From positions 1 to 46,126 of the forward strand of contig CAKPBB010000015.1 in NCBI GenBank assembly GCA_934140005.1: DNA of 46,126 nucleotides, read 5' to 3'. The notes beneath the pieces are model-generated. The model made no database searches, was not told where the DNA came from, and saw nothing but the letters and a program-made list of their open reading frames with translations. Shown here piece after piece: positions 34,215 through 41,940 of the stretch. This DNA is from an uncultured Clostridia bacterium (GTDB taxonomy: Bacteria; Bacillota; Clostridia; TANB77; CAG-508). Position 1 is the first letter of the stretch; every line of letters starts with the position of its first letter. Made by a program: the position numbers and the translations under genes.

Positions 34215-34865
34215 TTAATTACTTTTTTTTTCAATAAATTTTTCATTTTTTTCATTTGCAATAATATCATACATTCTAAGTAAAGTTCTTGATTTCTTTT
34301 CTTCAAGAATTTTCAAATACCATAAATAAATCAAAGTTAATAAAATTCCAATATTTTTTATTTTTAAAATCAGTAAACTATATATTACAGTTAGTATAGT
34401 TAAAGTATAACTTCCAATTTTATTAATTAATACATAGGATTTTTTATAATCATATTTTATTTTTAATATCTCTTTAAGAATTTTTCCACCATCTAATGGT
34501 AATATTGGTAATAAATTTGCAATTCCTAAAATTACATTAATAAAGAAACAATATACTACAATTCTTTCATTTGTTCTAATGCAAAAAAATACTAAAGCTA
34601 ATATAAAATTTAAAACAGGTCCAGCTAAATATGTAATAATTTTCTTTTTATAATTTGCATCATTAAAATAATAAAATTTTATAGATAAGCCATATGGCAT
34701 TATTTCAATTTTTTCTAACTTAAAACCTTGTATTATTCCAATAATTGTATGTGCAAGCTCATGTAATGAAATAAAAATCAAAAAAATGATATACATTTCA
34801 AATTGTTCCAAAATCAAATACGCAATGCATAAAAAGCATATTTTTAAATCTATTTTAATTTCCAT
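34215..34865 (-). CDS. spoIVFB: SpoIVFB-like intramembrane metalloprotease (M50)
   Basis: 216 residues with about six membrane helices. HELAH (H35, E36, H39) and NLLPILPLDGGKIL (D125) are the zinc-binding and catalytic motifs of site-2 proteases. In sporulating Firmicutes, SpoIVFB cleaves pro-sigma-K in the membrane around the forespore. The match rests on the motif set, the size and the upstream M23 gene, which corresponds to spoIVFA. The protein lacks the CBS domain of Bacillus SpoIVFB, so another M50 sporulation protease is possible. It begins 11 bases downstream of the M23 gene. Confidence 0.82.
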   Translation of the reverse strand: MEIKIDLKICFLCIAYLILEQFEMYIIFLIFISLHELAHTIIGIIQGFKLEKIEIMPYGLSIKFYYFNDANYKKKIITYLAGPVLNFILALVFFCIRTNERIVVYCFFINVILGIANLLPILPLDGGKILKEILKIKYDYKKSYVLINKIGSYTLTILTVIYSLLILKIKNIGILLTLIYLWYLKILEEKKSRTLLRMYDIIANEKNEKFIEKKSN

Positions 34866-34876
34866 ATAACACCATA

Positions 34877-35752
34877 TTAAAATTCAAAAATTTCTTGAGG
34901 ATTAACATATCTATTTTGATATCTTACTTCAAAATGTAAATGTGGTCCTGTACTATTGCCTGTACTTCCTACTAAAGCAATTTTTTCACCTTTATTTACT
35001 TTTTGCCCTTCTTTTACTAGAATTTTTGAACAATGTGCATATAAAGTTATTAAATCACCATCTTGTATTTTTAAGTGTTTTCCATAATCTCCTTCACTTG
35101 ATACCAATATTACTTCACCCGAATTTGCAGCTAATATCTCTGTACCACTATTAACAGCAATATCCGTTCCAGTATGATAACCATTAATCTTTTTATTAGT
35201 AGATTCTCTAGTTCCAAACCTCGAAGTAACTGTTCCAGATATTGGTCTTGTTAGATCATAATTATTTTTCACTTTTTCACTATCGTTTTCATTATTTTCT
35301 ATAATTTCTTCTTTAGTTTCTTCTACTTCATTTCCTCCACCAATAGCAACCTGTTCTTCTAAATTATTCTCTATCGTCTTTGCCTCTGAAATGTTTTTAG
35401 TATTTGTATTAGTCACATTTTCAGTACTATTATTATTTTCAAAAATTGTTGCATCTTCTGGAACATTTATTATTGAATTAACAAAATTATCTAAATTTTG
35501 TTTTATATCAATTTGATATGATGCAATTCTTTGCAAAAAATTTTCACTAAATATTTCATCTTTATTCTGTACACAAAATACTATTATTGTAATGTTTATT
35601 AAAATTAAGCCTTCTAATAAAATCTTACTACCAAAATATGTTTTTTTCTCCTTGTCTACATTCTCAAATTTTTCATTTGGATATTGCCTTCTATATGCTA
35701 TTTCTTCCGCTTTTTTTATCTTTTCCATTTCATTTAAAGCTCTTTCCATCAT
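34877..35752 (-). CDS. spoIVFA: SpoIVFA-like membrane protein with M23 (LytM) domain
   Basis: 291 residues. A cytosolic N-tail (about 1-45) and one membrane helix (about 46-63) are followed by an Asn/Glu-rich linker and a C-terminal M23 domain (about 165-291). GYHTGTDIAV supplies His and Asp, and GPHLHFEVRY supplies the H-x-H pair, so all zinc ligands are present. Bacillus SpoIVFA, the regulator that holds SpoIVFB inactive, has a degenerate LytM domain; this copy looks potentially catalytic. AAAGGAG precedes the start. Its 11-base spacing to the M50 gene supports a spoIVFA-spoIVFB operon. A general cell-wall endopeptidase is the alternative. Confidence 0.75.
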   Translation of the reverse strand: MMERALNEMEKIKKAEEIAYRRQYPNEKFENVDKEKKTYFGSKILLEGLILINITIIVFCVQNKDEIFSENFLQRIASYQIDIKQNLDNFVNSIINVPEDATIFENNNSTENVTNTNTKNISEAKTIENNLEEQVAIGGGNEVEETKEEIIENNENDSEKVKNNYDLTRPISGTVTSRFGTRESTNKKINGYHTGTDIAVNSGTEILAANSGEVILVSSEGDYGKHLKIQDGDLITLYAHCSKILVKEGQKVNKGEKIALVGSTGNSTGPHLHFEVRYQNRYVNPQEIFEF

Positions 35753-35846
35753 TAAAACTCCTTTCTACATTCAATTTACAATAAAATATATTCAATAAAT
35801 TTTTAAGTAGAACAAGCAACAATAGCATTCATTTTTTCTAGTTATT

Positions 35847-36149
35847 CTATAAGGCTATCAATACAGTTAATGCAAATACTATAAATAAAAATATATTACA
35901 AATTTTCAATCTTTTATATTTGACTTTCATATCTTTTTCCATGCTATTTTTTTCCGCTTTGGCATTCATCTCGCTTACGTAATTATTAACTACATTTTCT
36001 GCTTCTTTTAAAATTGTTTCATTTTTTCTTTTATCAAATGTACCTTCTTCTATTTTTACATTAGGCTTTAAAATAACAAAAGCTTCTTCAATTATATTTG
36101 AAGGTAAATTATTTAAAACAATAATATTTTTCATTTTATTTGTTTGCAT
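35847..36149 (-). CDS. Small tail-anchored protein of unknown function
   Basis: 100 residues. Residues 1-75 are polar and helical, with many Glu, Asn and Lys (EEGTFDKRKNETILKEAENV). A single hydrophobic segment (about 81-100) ends the protein, so it could be tail-anchored in the membrane. GAGAGG lies 7 bases before the ATG. I recognise no family. It lies 94 bases upstream of the spoIVFA-like gene on the same strand and may be transcribed with it. Confidence 0.6.
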   Translation of the reverse strand: MQTNKMKNIIVLNNLPSNIIEEAFVILKPNVKIEEGTFDKRKNETILKEAENVVNNYVSEMNAKAEKNSMEKDMKVKYKRLKICNIFLFIVFALTVLIAL

Positions 36150-36251
36150 ATCTAAACCTCTCTATACTTATTTGTTGTATATTTTTTCCAGTTGTTATTA
36201 AATTATTCACATATTATATTTTATTCAGCATATCATTGTTTAGGTGATAAA

Positions 36252-36486
36252 ATGAATTCAAAAGGTCTAGATTTTAAACACAAAGAAGTTATCAATATAA
36301 AAACTGGTGAAAAATTAGGATATGTTTTAGATGTCAATGCTGACTTGGGAACTGGAAAAATTACGTCTATTGTTGTTCCTCGGCTCAACTAAAATTTTTA
36401 ATATTTTCTCAAGTGGAAATGAACTAACAATACCTTGGACATCTATAAAATGTATTGGTCCAGAAATTATATTAGTAGAATTATAA
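36252..36486 (+). CDS. YlmC/YmxH-type PRC-barrel sporulation protein, interrupted by a +1 shift at CGG
   Basis: The 235-base span is one more than a multiple of three. The 0-frame from the ATG at 36252 (AGGTGATAAA upstream) gives a normal PRC-barrel start: KEVINIKTGEKLGYVLDVNAD then ITSIVVP. It then meets CGG (36381-36383) and stops three codons later. Skipping the C gives VVP-GSTKIFNIF and continues to NELTIPWTSIKCIGPEIILVEL, the standard end, for a product of 77 residues against about 80 in the family. These proteins are found beside sigE/sigG or division genes in spore formers, and their role is unclear. It is convergent with sigG, sharing a terminator. Confidence 0.85.
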
Positions 36487-36503
36487 TTTTATCAACAACA
36501 TTC

Positions 36504-36557
36504 ACAAAAATAGACACTAATCACATAAATTAAAATGCCATTTAGTGTCTATTTTAT
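36504..36557. terminator. Bidirectional terminator between the ylmC-like gene and sigG
   Basis: AAAAATAGACACTAA (36506-36520) and TTTAGTGTCTATTTT (36541-36555) pair, with T-runs available on both strands. Confidence 0.85.
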
Positions 36558-36569
36558 ATTACTTTTATA

Positions 36570-37343
36570 TTATTTATATAATCTTCTGATATGGTCTATT
36601 GCACTTTTTTCTATTCTAGAAACTTGTGCTTGTGAAATACCAATTTCATCAGCAACTTCCATTTGCGTTCTTCCCATAAAAAATCTTTTATTTATTATCA
36701 TTCTTTCTTTATCAGTAAGTTTTTTCATAGCCTCTGCAATTGTAATATTTTCAGTCCACTGCTCATCTGTATTTTTCTTATCTTTAACTTGATCCATTAT
36801 ATATATGCTATCTGCACCATCATTATACACTGGCTCTTGCAAAGAAACTGGGTCTTGAATTGCATCTAAACTCATAACAATATCTTCTTTTTCCACTTGC
36901 AGTTCTTTTGCAATTTCTTCAACTGTTGGTTCTTTGCCAGTTTCTTTCTGTAGTTTTTCCTTTGCCTGCAAAATCCTATATGCTAAATCTCTAACAGACC
37001 TACTAACTCTAACCATATTATTATCCCTTAAATACCTACGTATTTCCCCAATTATCATTGGCACAGCATAAGTACTTAATTGAATATCTAGTGATATATC
37101 AAAATTATCAATTGCTTTTATTAGTCCTACACAACCTATTTGAAATAAATCATCAGCATTTTCTCCTCTTCCGCCAAACCTTTGAATAACACTTAATACT
37201 AATCTTAAATTTCCATTTATAAGTTCATCTCTTGCAGTATTATCACCTTCCTGCATTTTTAAAAATAATTCTTTATTTTCTTTATTTGTTAATACTTTTA
37301 GTTTGGAGGTATTAGTATTTGCAATTTCAACTCTACTAATCAA
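36570..37343 (-). CDS. sigG: Forespore sigma factor sigma-G
   Basis: 257 residues. Directs late gene expression in the forespore. It has region 2 NLRLVLSVIQRFGGRGENADDLFQ, the promoter-reading helix LSTYAVPMIIGEIRRYLRDN, region 3 (EEIAKELQVEKEDIVMSLDAIQDPVS) and region 4 with MEVADEIGISQAQVSRIEK. The SVIQRF signature separates sigma-G from sigma-F and sigma-E. The start is a TTG at 37343 after AAGGAGG, and the N-terminal VEIANTNTSKLKVL matches the family's VEICGVDTSKLPVL. A hairpin just upstream covers part of the ribosome-binding site. It is not adjacent to sigE here, unlike in many relatives. Confidence 0.95.
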   Translation of the reverse strand: MISRVEIANTNTSKLKVLTNKENKELFLKMQEGDNTARDELINGNLRLVLSVIQRFGGRGENADDLFQIGCVGLIKAIDNFDISLDIQLSTYAVPMIIGEIRRYLRDNNMVRVSRSVRDLAYRILQAKEKLQKETGKEPTVEEIAKELQVEKEDIVMSLDAIQDPVSLQEPVYNDGADSIYIMDQVKDKKNTDEQWTENITIAEAMKKLTDKERMIINKRFFMGRTQMEVADEIGISQAQVSRIEKSAIDHIRRLYK

Positions 37344-37350
37344 AATAAGA

Positions 37351-37394
37351 CCTCCTTCTAGAAATAATTTAATATAATTATTTCCAGAAAGAAG
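37351..37394 (-). promoter_or_regulatory. Hairpin covering the sigG ribosome-binding site
   Basis: In the leader, TTCTGGAAATAATT and AATTATTTCTAGAA pair (with one G-T). The right arm runs directly into AAGGAGG, part of which can also pair with upstream TTCTT-type bases. The structure would reduce access to the start. A comparable translation-limiting hairpin has been described for Bacillus subtilis sigG; homology is inferred. Confidence 0.55.
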
Positions 37395-37426
37395 CCTATT
37401 TATACATTAAGAATTATTAGTATTTA

Positions 37427-39382
37427 TTAATCTAAAAATTCTTGTTTTAATCTTAAATATCCAAGCTCTTCCCAAATATTATATGCTAAATTCAATCTAA
37501 ATAAAACTGTTGGTTTTGCACCAGCTCTATTTTTATCTACTACGCAAGCATAGTATCTTACATCTGGATTTTTAGATGGTTCTATATCTTTATACTCATC
37601 CGCTAATTCATCTTCTGAATATTCATATTTATCATAAGTATGTGGATTTATTTGTTTTATTAAACATAAAGTATCTAATACTTCCTTTACAGTTTTACTA
37701 GCAGACATATCATTTATTGTTAAATTTACTGGCAATGTACTACTTTCCAAAAGTTGCAAAGATGAACCTATAAATACATGATATTTTTGTGCTATATTTG
37801 ATAATATTGTAGCAGTCTTTTTTAGTTCCTCACCATTTCCAATATTATCAGTATCTGTTTTTAATGTATCATAAAAAATATATTCAATATCGTACTTATA
37901 AAAATAATTCAATATAATCTTTCTTAAATCATCATTTGAATGTTCTGTAATATGTATAAAATGTATTGACTCATCAACTTGTTTTTTTAACCACTCTGTA
38001 ACTTGAATAGTTTGTTTAAATTCGGTTGAAGATTTAGCAAGTCTTTTAGCATAAGAATTGTTGCTTTCATTTTCTCTTTTCAAAATAAATCCATTTTCAT
38101 CTACTTCAACATCTTTTGCATCTTTATCTGCTCTAAATTGTAGTTCTAGAAGTTCTCCTTCTGTTTTACAAAGTTTTTGTTTATGCAATTTTTGAATATA
38201 TGGGCTATTTACAATAGTTGTTATTAAGCATAATCTCATTTTATCTTCTGACATTTCGTTTGAAATTATTAGAACTTTTTTATGCTCTACTAAAGATAAA
38301 TATGTTGCAATATCTACTGTAAATCTACTCTTACCAGAGTTTGAAGGCATTGCATAAGCCATTGTTTCACCTTTTCTTAAGCCTTTAAAAACACTTGACA
38401 AAATTGGAAAAGGAAGTGGTACACCATTTACTAAATTATTTTCTCCACTTAATAAAAATTCTGTTGCACCATCATTTAAAACTGCTTGACTTAATCTATT
38501 AGTTACACCTATTTGTTCAATAGCACTTTCTACTTCTTCGATTGTCATTTCACTATATCTCTCATATTGAGAAATCTCAACAATCTTATTTTGAATATTA
38601 ACTGTTGGTGCACTTTTATAATATTTTTTTAATATAAATAATTTCTTTAATTTTATATAAGTTTCTTCTATACTGTATCCTCTATTTTGAACAGCATTTT
38701 TTAATTGCATTTTAAAATCATAAGTTCCTAAATTTTCTTTTGGAAACTTAAATTTTTCTTTTGCAATTGCTGGTGCATAAGTTTCACCATCTTGGAATAA
38801 AATTATCTTATATATATTAGAAAGTTCTTCATCTGAAAATAAACACTCATCATATACAAAATAATACATTGATATTGCTTTCGGATTATTTAAAAGTAAT
38901 CCAACAAAAATATACTCCAATTTTAAATCTGTAATTTCTGCTGGGAATTCTCCACTATCAACTAATTCAGCATTATCTTCTGGCTCATAAAATTCATCTT
39001 CTTCATATTCCTCATCATCATCCTCATCATTATCTTCGTCATCTATTTCATCATCTTCTACAAGCTCTTCTTCATTATCTTCGTTTTCATTTCCAGTATT
39101 ATCAATTTCATTGTCTTCTTCAGAATCATCTATATCTTCACTATCATTTTCATCATCTTCATATTCCAAAGTATTTTCAAGTGGTTCGTTTACATTATAC
39201 GAACTATATTCTTGATTATCTTCTTCATTTAAAGCTTCTTCTAATCTTTTACTTTTCTTCACTATTTTTCTAGCTTTTTTCACATTAGTATCAGCTGTTT
39301 CATCAGATACAAAATCATCATCTGATGGAACAAAATCTTCTATATCATCATTTTGATTTACATTTTTGTTAGAATCGTCCAA
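37427..39382 (-). CDS. DnaB-like RecA-fold ATPase with long acidic N-terminal domain
   Basis: 651 residues. Residues about 1-150 are disordered and extremely acidic, with long Asp/Glu runs. A DnaB-N-like helical domain follows (LEYIFVGLLLNNPKAISMYYF, about 155-215). Residues about 325-640 are a RecA/DnaB-type ATPase with Walker A-like AMPSNSGKSRFTVD and a Walker B-like strand IEYIFYDTLK. By family it resembles replicative helicases, but the chromosomal dnaB is normally shorter and lacks the acidic arm, so a specialised or mobile-element-derived ATPase is likely. The start is a TTG at 39382 with AGGAGG 8 bases upstream. It lies upstream of sigG on the same strand. Confidence 0.75.
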   Translation of the reverse strand: MDDSNKNVNQNDDIEDFVPSDDDFVSDETADTNVKKARKIVKKSKRLEEALNEEDNQEYSSYNVNEPLENTLEYEDDENDSEDIDDSEEDNEIDNTGNENEDNEEELVEDDEIDDEDNDEDDDEEYEEDEFYEPEDNAELVDSGEFPAEITDLKLEYIFVGLLLNNPKAISMYYFVYDECLFSDEELSNIYKIILFQDGETYAPAIAKEKFKFPKENLGTYDFKMQLKNAVQNRGYSIEETYIKLKKLFILKKYYKSAPTVNIQNKIVEISQYERYSEMTIEEVESAIEQIGVTNRLSQAVLNDGATEFLLSGENNLVNGVPLPFPILSSVFKGLRKGETMAYAMPSNSGKSRFTVDIATYLSLVEHKKVLIISNEMSEDKMRLCLITTIVNSPYIQKLHKQKLCKTEGELLELQFRADKDAKDVEVDENGFILKRENESNNSYAKRLAKSSTEFKQTIQVTEWLKKQVDESIHFIHITEHSNDDLRKIILNYFYKYDIEYIFYDTLKTDTDNIGNGEELKKTATILSNIAQKYHVFIGSSLQLLESSTLPVNLTINDMSASKTVKEVLDTLCLIKQINPHTYDKYEYSEDELADEYKDIEPSKNPDVRYYACVVDKNRAGAKPTVLFRLNLAYNIWEELGYLRLKQEFLD

Positions 39383-39564
39383 AATAGTTTCCTCCTATGT
39401 ATTTATATTTCTACTAACTGTATTATACTTGTTACCATTTTAAATTTCAACATCTATTTGTTCTTTATTATTAATTTTTGCAAGTGAAATTTACAATTTA
39501 GTTGAAATTTCCTAAAAAGCATTGTATAATGTTTTATGTAAATTTTAGAAAAGAAGGTATTAAA

Positions 39565-40302
39565 ATGTTGAACTTTATTGTCCGGAAACTCTTTTATTAC
39601 AACCTGAATGAAGGCGAGCAAAAGACTGCATTCGAACTTTTAGCACCTCGTGACTTTATCGATTGGATAAGTGCAAAAATAATTCCACTAATTTTTGGTT
39701 TATCAGTCTGCACACCAATTTATATATTATTTCACTTTGATGCTAATGTAGTTGGCAAACTCTGTCTAATAGCCATTATATGCATATATGCTTATGCTCT
39801 CGTAGAAATTTATACAATATTTGAAACAATTTTTGAAAATCTTGCTAAAGATATTTCAGATTCCATTTATTTTGATGTTTTCACTAAAAAAGGAAAAGCA
39901 ATTACAGAAGATGACTTCTGTAAAATTTGTGACTCATATCCAAACCTTTTTTACTGCTTGAGGCATGAAGAGTTATGTAATGGATACTGCTACGGAATTT
40001 GTTTTAATTTGTTAGATACTTTAAAATGCGGTGAACTATTACTTGTTGCAATTAGATATTATGGTGATACATTGCCATACACAATGCACGCAATATATGT
40101 AAAAGATAATTGGTGCTTTGACACTTATACTCAACGGCAATTTCCGCTTACTCGATTTTTTGAATTATACGAAGCAAAATTCTATAAAGAAATATCGTAC
40201 TCTGAAATAGAGCATCTGACTTATGAAGAATTCATCTTGAAAGAAGCAAAGCTAATGAAAGAATGGTGTAAAGAAAATAAATGTAGTACAACTTTTGGAT
40301 AA
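39565..40302 (+). CDS. Membrane protein with Cys/His/Asp peptidase-like C-terminus, unknown
   Basis: 245 residues. Two membrane helices lie at about 36-56 and 62-85. The C-terminal cytosolic domain has NGYCYGICFNLLDTLK followed by YTMHAIYVKDNWCFDTYTQ. A Cys, a His and an Asp in that order are seen in papain-like and transglutaminase-like folds, but this is inference. I place the start at the ATG at 39565, with AGAAGG 8 bases upstream, rather than 39502. Two CGG codons are read as Arg in frame and the composition is less AT-rich than the neighbours, so it is probably acquired. It is divergent from the DnaB-like gene and ends at a strong terminator. Confidence 0.65.
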   Translation: MLNFIVRKLFYYNLNEGEQKTAFELLAPRDFIDWISAKIIPLIFGLSVCTPIYILFHFDANVVGKLCLIAIICIYAYALVEIYTIFETIFENLAKDISDSIYFDVFTKKGKAITEDDFCKICDSYPNLFYCLRHEELCNGYCYGICFNLLDTLKCGELLLVAIRYYGDTLPYTMHAIYVKDNWCFDTYTQRQFPLTRFFELYEAKFYKEISYSEIEHLTYEEFILKEAKLMKEWCKENKCSTTFG

Positions 40303-40317
40303 AATTAAAGTTTAACT

Positions 40318-40354
40318 TTTTCCCCAGACTGTGAACTTCAGTCTGGGGTTTTTC
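40318..40354 (+). terminator. Strong terminator after the Cys/His membrane protein
   Basis: CCCCAGACTG (40322-40331) and CAGTCTGGGG (40339-40348) form a perfect GC-rich stem, followed by TTTTT. Confidence 0.9.
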
Positions 40355-40356
40355 AT

Positions 40357-41082
40357 TTATTCAGCATCCCAACCTAATGAACCCATATATTTTACATATT
40401 CTTTTTTTCCAGTATATTCTTTCATTATTGCTTTTACTTCATCTAATACTTTTGAATCAATTTCTTTATTATAATTATCTTCATAAAATTCTATCATCTC
40501 TCGTTGAACACACACTTTTTCTTTCATAGAAAGATTTTCTTTAAAATAAATCTTTGCTAAATCACTATACCATTTTTGCTTAATATCTGATATTTTACCA
40601 TTTGAATTTTCTGCTTTTTCTTCAGTATTTACTAATATTGGTTCATTTGATTTTTTATAATCTTCTTGAATGTTGTTAATTTCTTTTTCAGCCTTTATAA
40701 TTTTCTTTTTCATATCCCTTACATATTTCTTGCCATAATATTTTTCACTTAAATCCAAAGTATGGCGAACACCAACTATTGTAATCCAGTCACTTTCTCC
40801 TGTTGCAGTTTTCCACCAAGGTGTAATATATACTTCTTTATATCCAAACTCAACAACATTTTCCATTTTAACAACAGTAGCTTTATATCCTATACCATAA
40901 TACTCTGAACGATTAGTTGAATATGAATTCCAATGTATAAAGCAAAATATAGGTTTCTTTTGATTAGATGCCATATTATAATCTATAGCAAAAATAAACA
41001 TCCAAATCAAAACAATACAAACTAATATTTTTATTTTTTTGTTTAAAACTTTTTCTTTAATAAATTTCCCAAAATTACTCAT
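40357..41082 (-). CDS. Single-pass membrane protein of unknown function
   Basis: 241 residues. A basic N-terminus and one membrane helix (about 17-36) precede a domain with KPIFCFIHWNSYSTNRSEYYG and GYKEVYITPWW (about 42-105). A charged helical tail (about 125-235) rich in Lys and Glu follows. The aromatic strand region resembles small uncharacterised clostridial membrane proteins, but I cannot name a family. AGGTTGGTG precedes the ATG. It shares an intergenic region with the divergent LolA-like gene. Confidence 0.6.
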   Translation of the reverse strand: MSNFGKFIKEKVLNKKIKILVCIVLIWMFIFAIDYNMASNQKKPIFCFIHWNSYSTNRSEYYGIGYKATVVKMENVVEFGYKEVYITPWWKTATGESDWITIVGVRHTLDLSEKYYGKKYVRDMKKKIIKAEKEINNIQEDYKKSNEPILVNTEEKAENSNGKISDIKQKWYSDLAKIYFKENLSMKEKVCVQREMIEFYEDNYNKEIDSKVLDEVKAIMKEYTGKKEYVKYMGSLGWDAE

Positions 41083-41177
41083 TATTTCACCAACCTATTT
41101 TTCTAAATTTAAACTGTACACTTGAATTCTATCATACAGCATTTACATATTCAATAAGTTCTATATAAATAATTCTA

Positions 41178-41206
41178 TTGATTTTTTTATAAATTATATA
41201 TATAAA
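41178..41206 (+). promoter_or_regulatory. Promoter of the LolA-like gene
   Basis: TTGATT (41178-41183) and TATAAA (41201-41206) are separated by 17 bases. Confidence 0.65.
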
Positions 41207-41237
41207 TTAGTTAATAAATTTTGAGGAGGAAAAGCAA

Positions 41238-41891
41238 ATGAAAAAATCAACAAAAATTATTATTTGTATTTTAGTAGTTATACTAGTTATTGCTGTTATC
41301 TTTGGAGTACGAATTTCAAAGAATCAAAAGCTCTTAAAAAATATGGAAAATGCCATATCAAATCTAATTTCAACTGGAAATTTTACTTACACAGTTAACT
41401 CTGATAATAACACTTATGTAAAAAAAGTTTTTAATAATCAAAAAACTTTAATAACAGATACAAATTTAGTTATGTACACAGATGTAGCATCTGATACTTC
41501 TTACATAGTAAATCCGAATAATACACAAAATAGTTACTCTAAATTAAAAGCTTCAGCTATACGAACTGGTTTACCTGAAGTATTTAACAATCCACCTGTA
41601 ATTTTCAGCAATTTAGTGTCAAAAATTCACAATACTGAAAATGAATTTACAAAAATTTTATTTAGTATGAAAGTTTCTAATGATACTATAAATGGTATTG
41701 AATGTTATAAAATTACATGTTCTGCTTTAGGTTCTACTATAACAGAATGGGTAAATAAAGAAAATTTTTTACCAGTACAATATAAAGAAAATGATTCTGT
41801 TAAAACATACCGTATAGAAATGAATAATGTATCAGAAAATGAAGTAACTTTTTCAGATATTGATAATTATACAAAAATAGAAAATAAATAA
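41238..41891 (+). CDS. Membrane-anchored LolA/GerS-like beta protein
   Basis: 217 residues. An N-terminal anchor (about 5-25) leads to a beta-rich domain. The end, GIECYKITCSALGSTITEWV then LPVQYKENDSVKTYRIEMNNV, matches the LolA-like pattern in which a WxxK/ENxLPVxY segment closes the half-barrel. Such proteins occur in spore-formers (for example GerS, required for germination), though a lipobox is lacking here. GAGGAGG stands 7 bases before the ATG. Same layout as the gene at 30980-31615. It lies directly downstream of, and convergent with, sigE, sharing a terminator hairpin. No firm function. Confidence 0.6.
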   Translation: MKKSTKIIICILVVILVIAVIFGVRISKNQKLLKNMENAISNLISTGNFTYTVNSDNNTYVKKVFNNQKTLITDTNLVMYTDVASDTSYIVNPNNTQNSYSKLKASAIRTGLPEVFNNPPVIFSNLVSKIHNTENEFTKILFSMKVSNDTINGIECYKITCSALGSTITEWVNKENFLPVQYKENDSVKTYRIEMNNVSENEVTFSDIDNYTKIENK

Positions 41892-41908
41892 AACATTTTT
41901 TTCAACAA

Positions 41909-41940
41909 AGCAAGATAAGACTATTGCAGTCTTATCCTGT
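41909..41940. terminator. Hairpin between the LolA-like gene and sigE
   Basis: GATAAGAC (41914-41921) and GTCTTATC (41929-41936) form the core; flanking bases extend the stem with wobble pairs. TGTTTT follows on the plus strand. The right arm overlaps the last codons of sigE. Confidence 0.65.

Noticed and set aside
36192..36392. Start of the YlmC-like frame at 36192
   Set aside because: AGGTGATAAA and family alignment place the start at 36252; the upstream 20 residues are not family-like.
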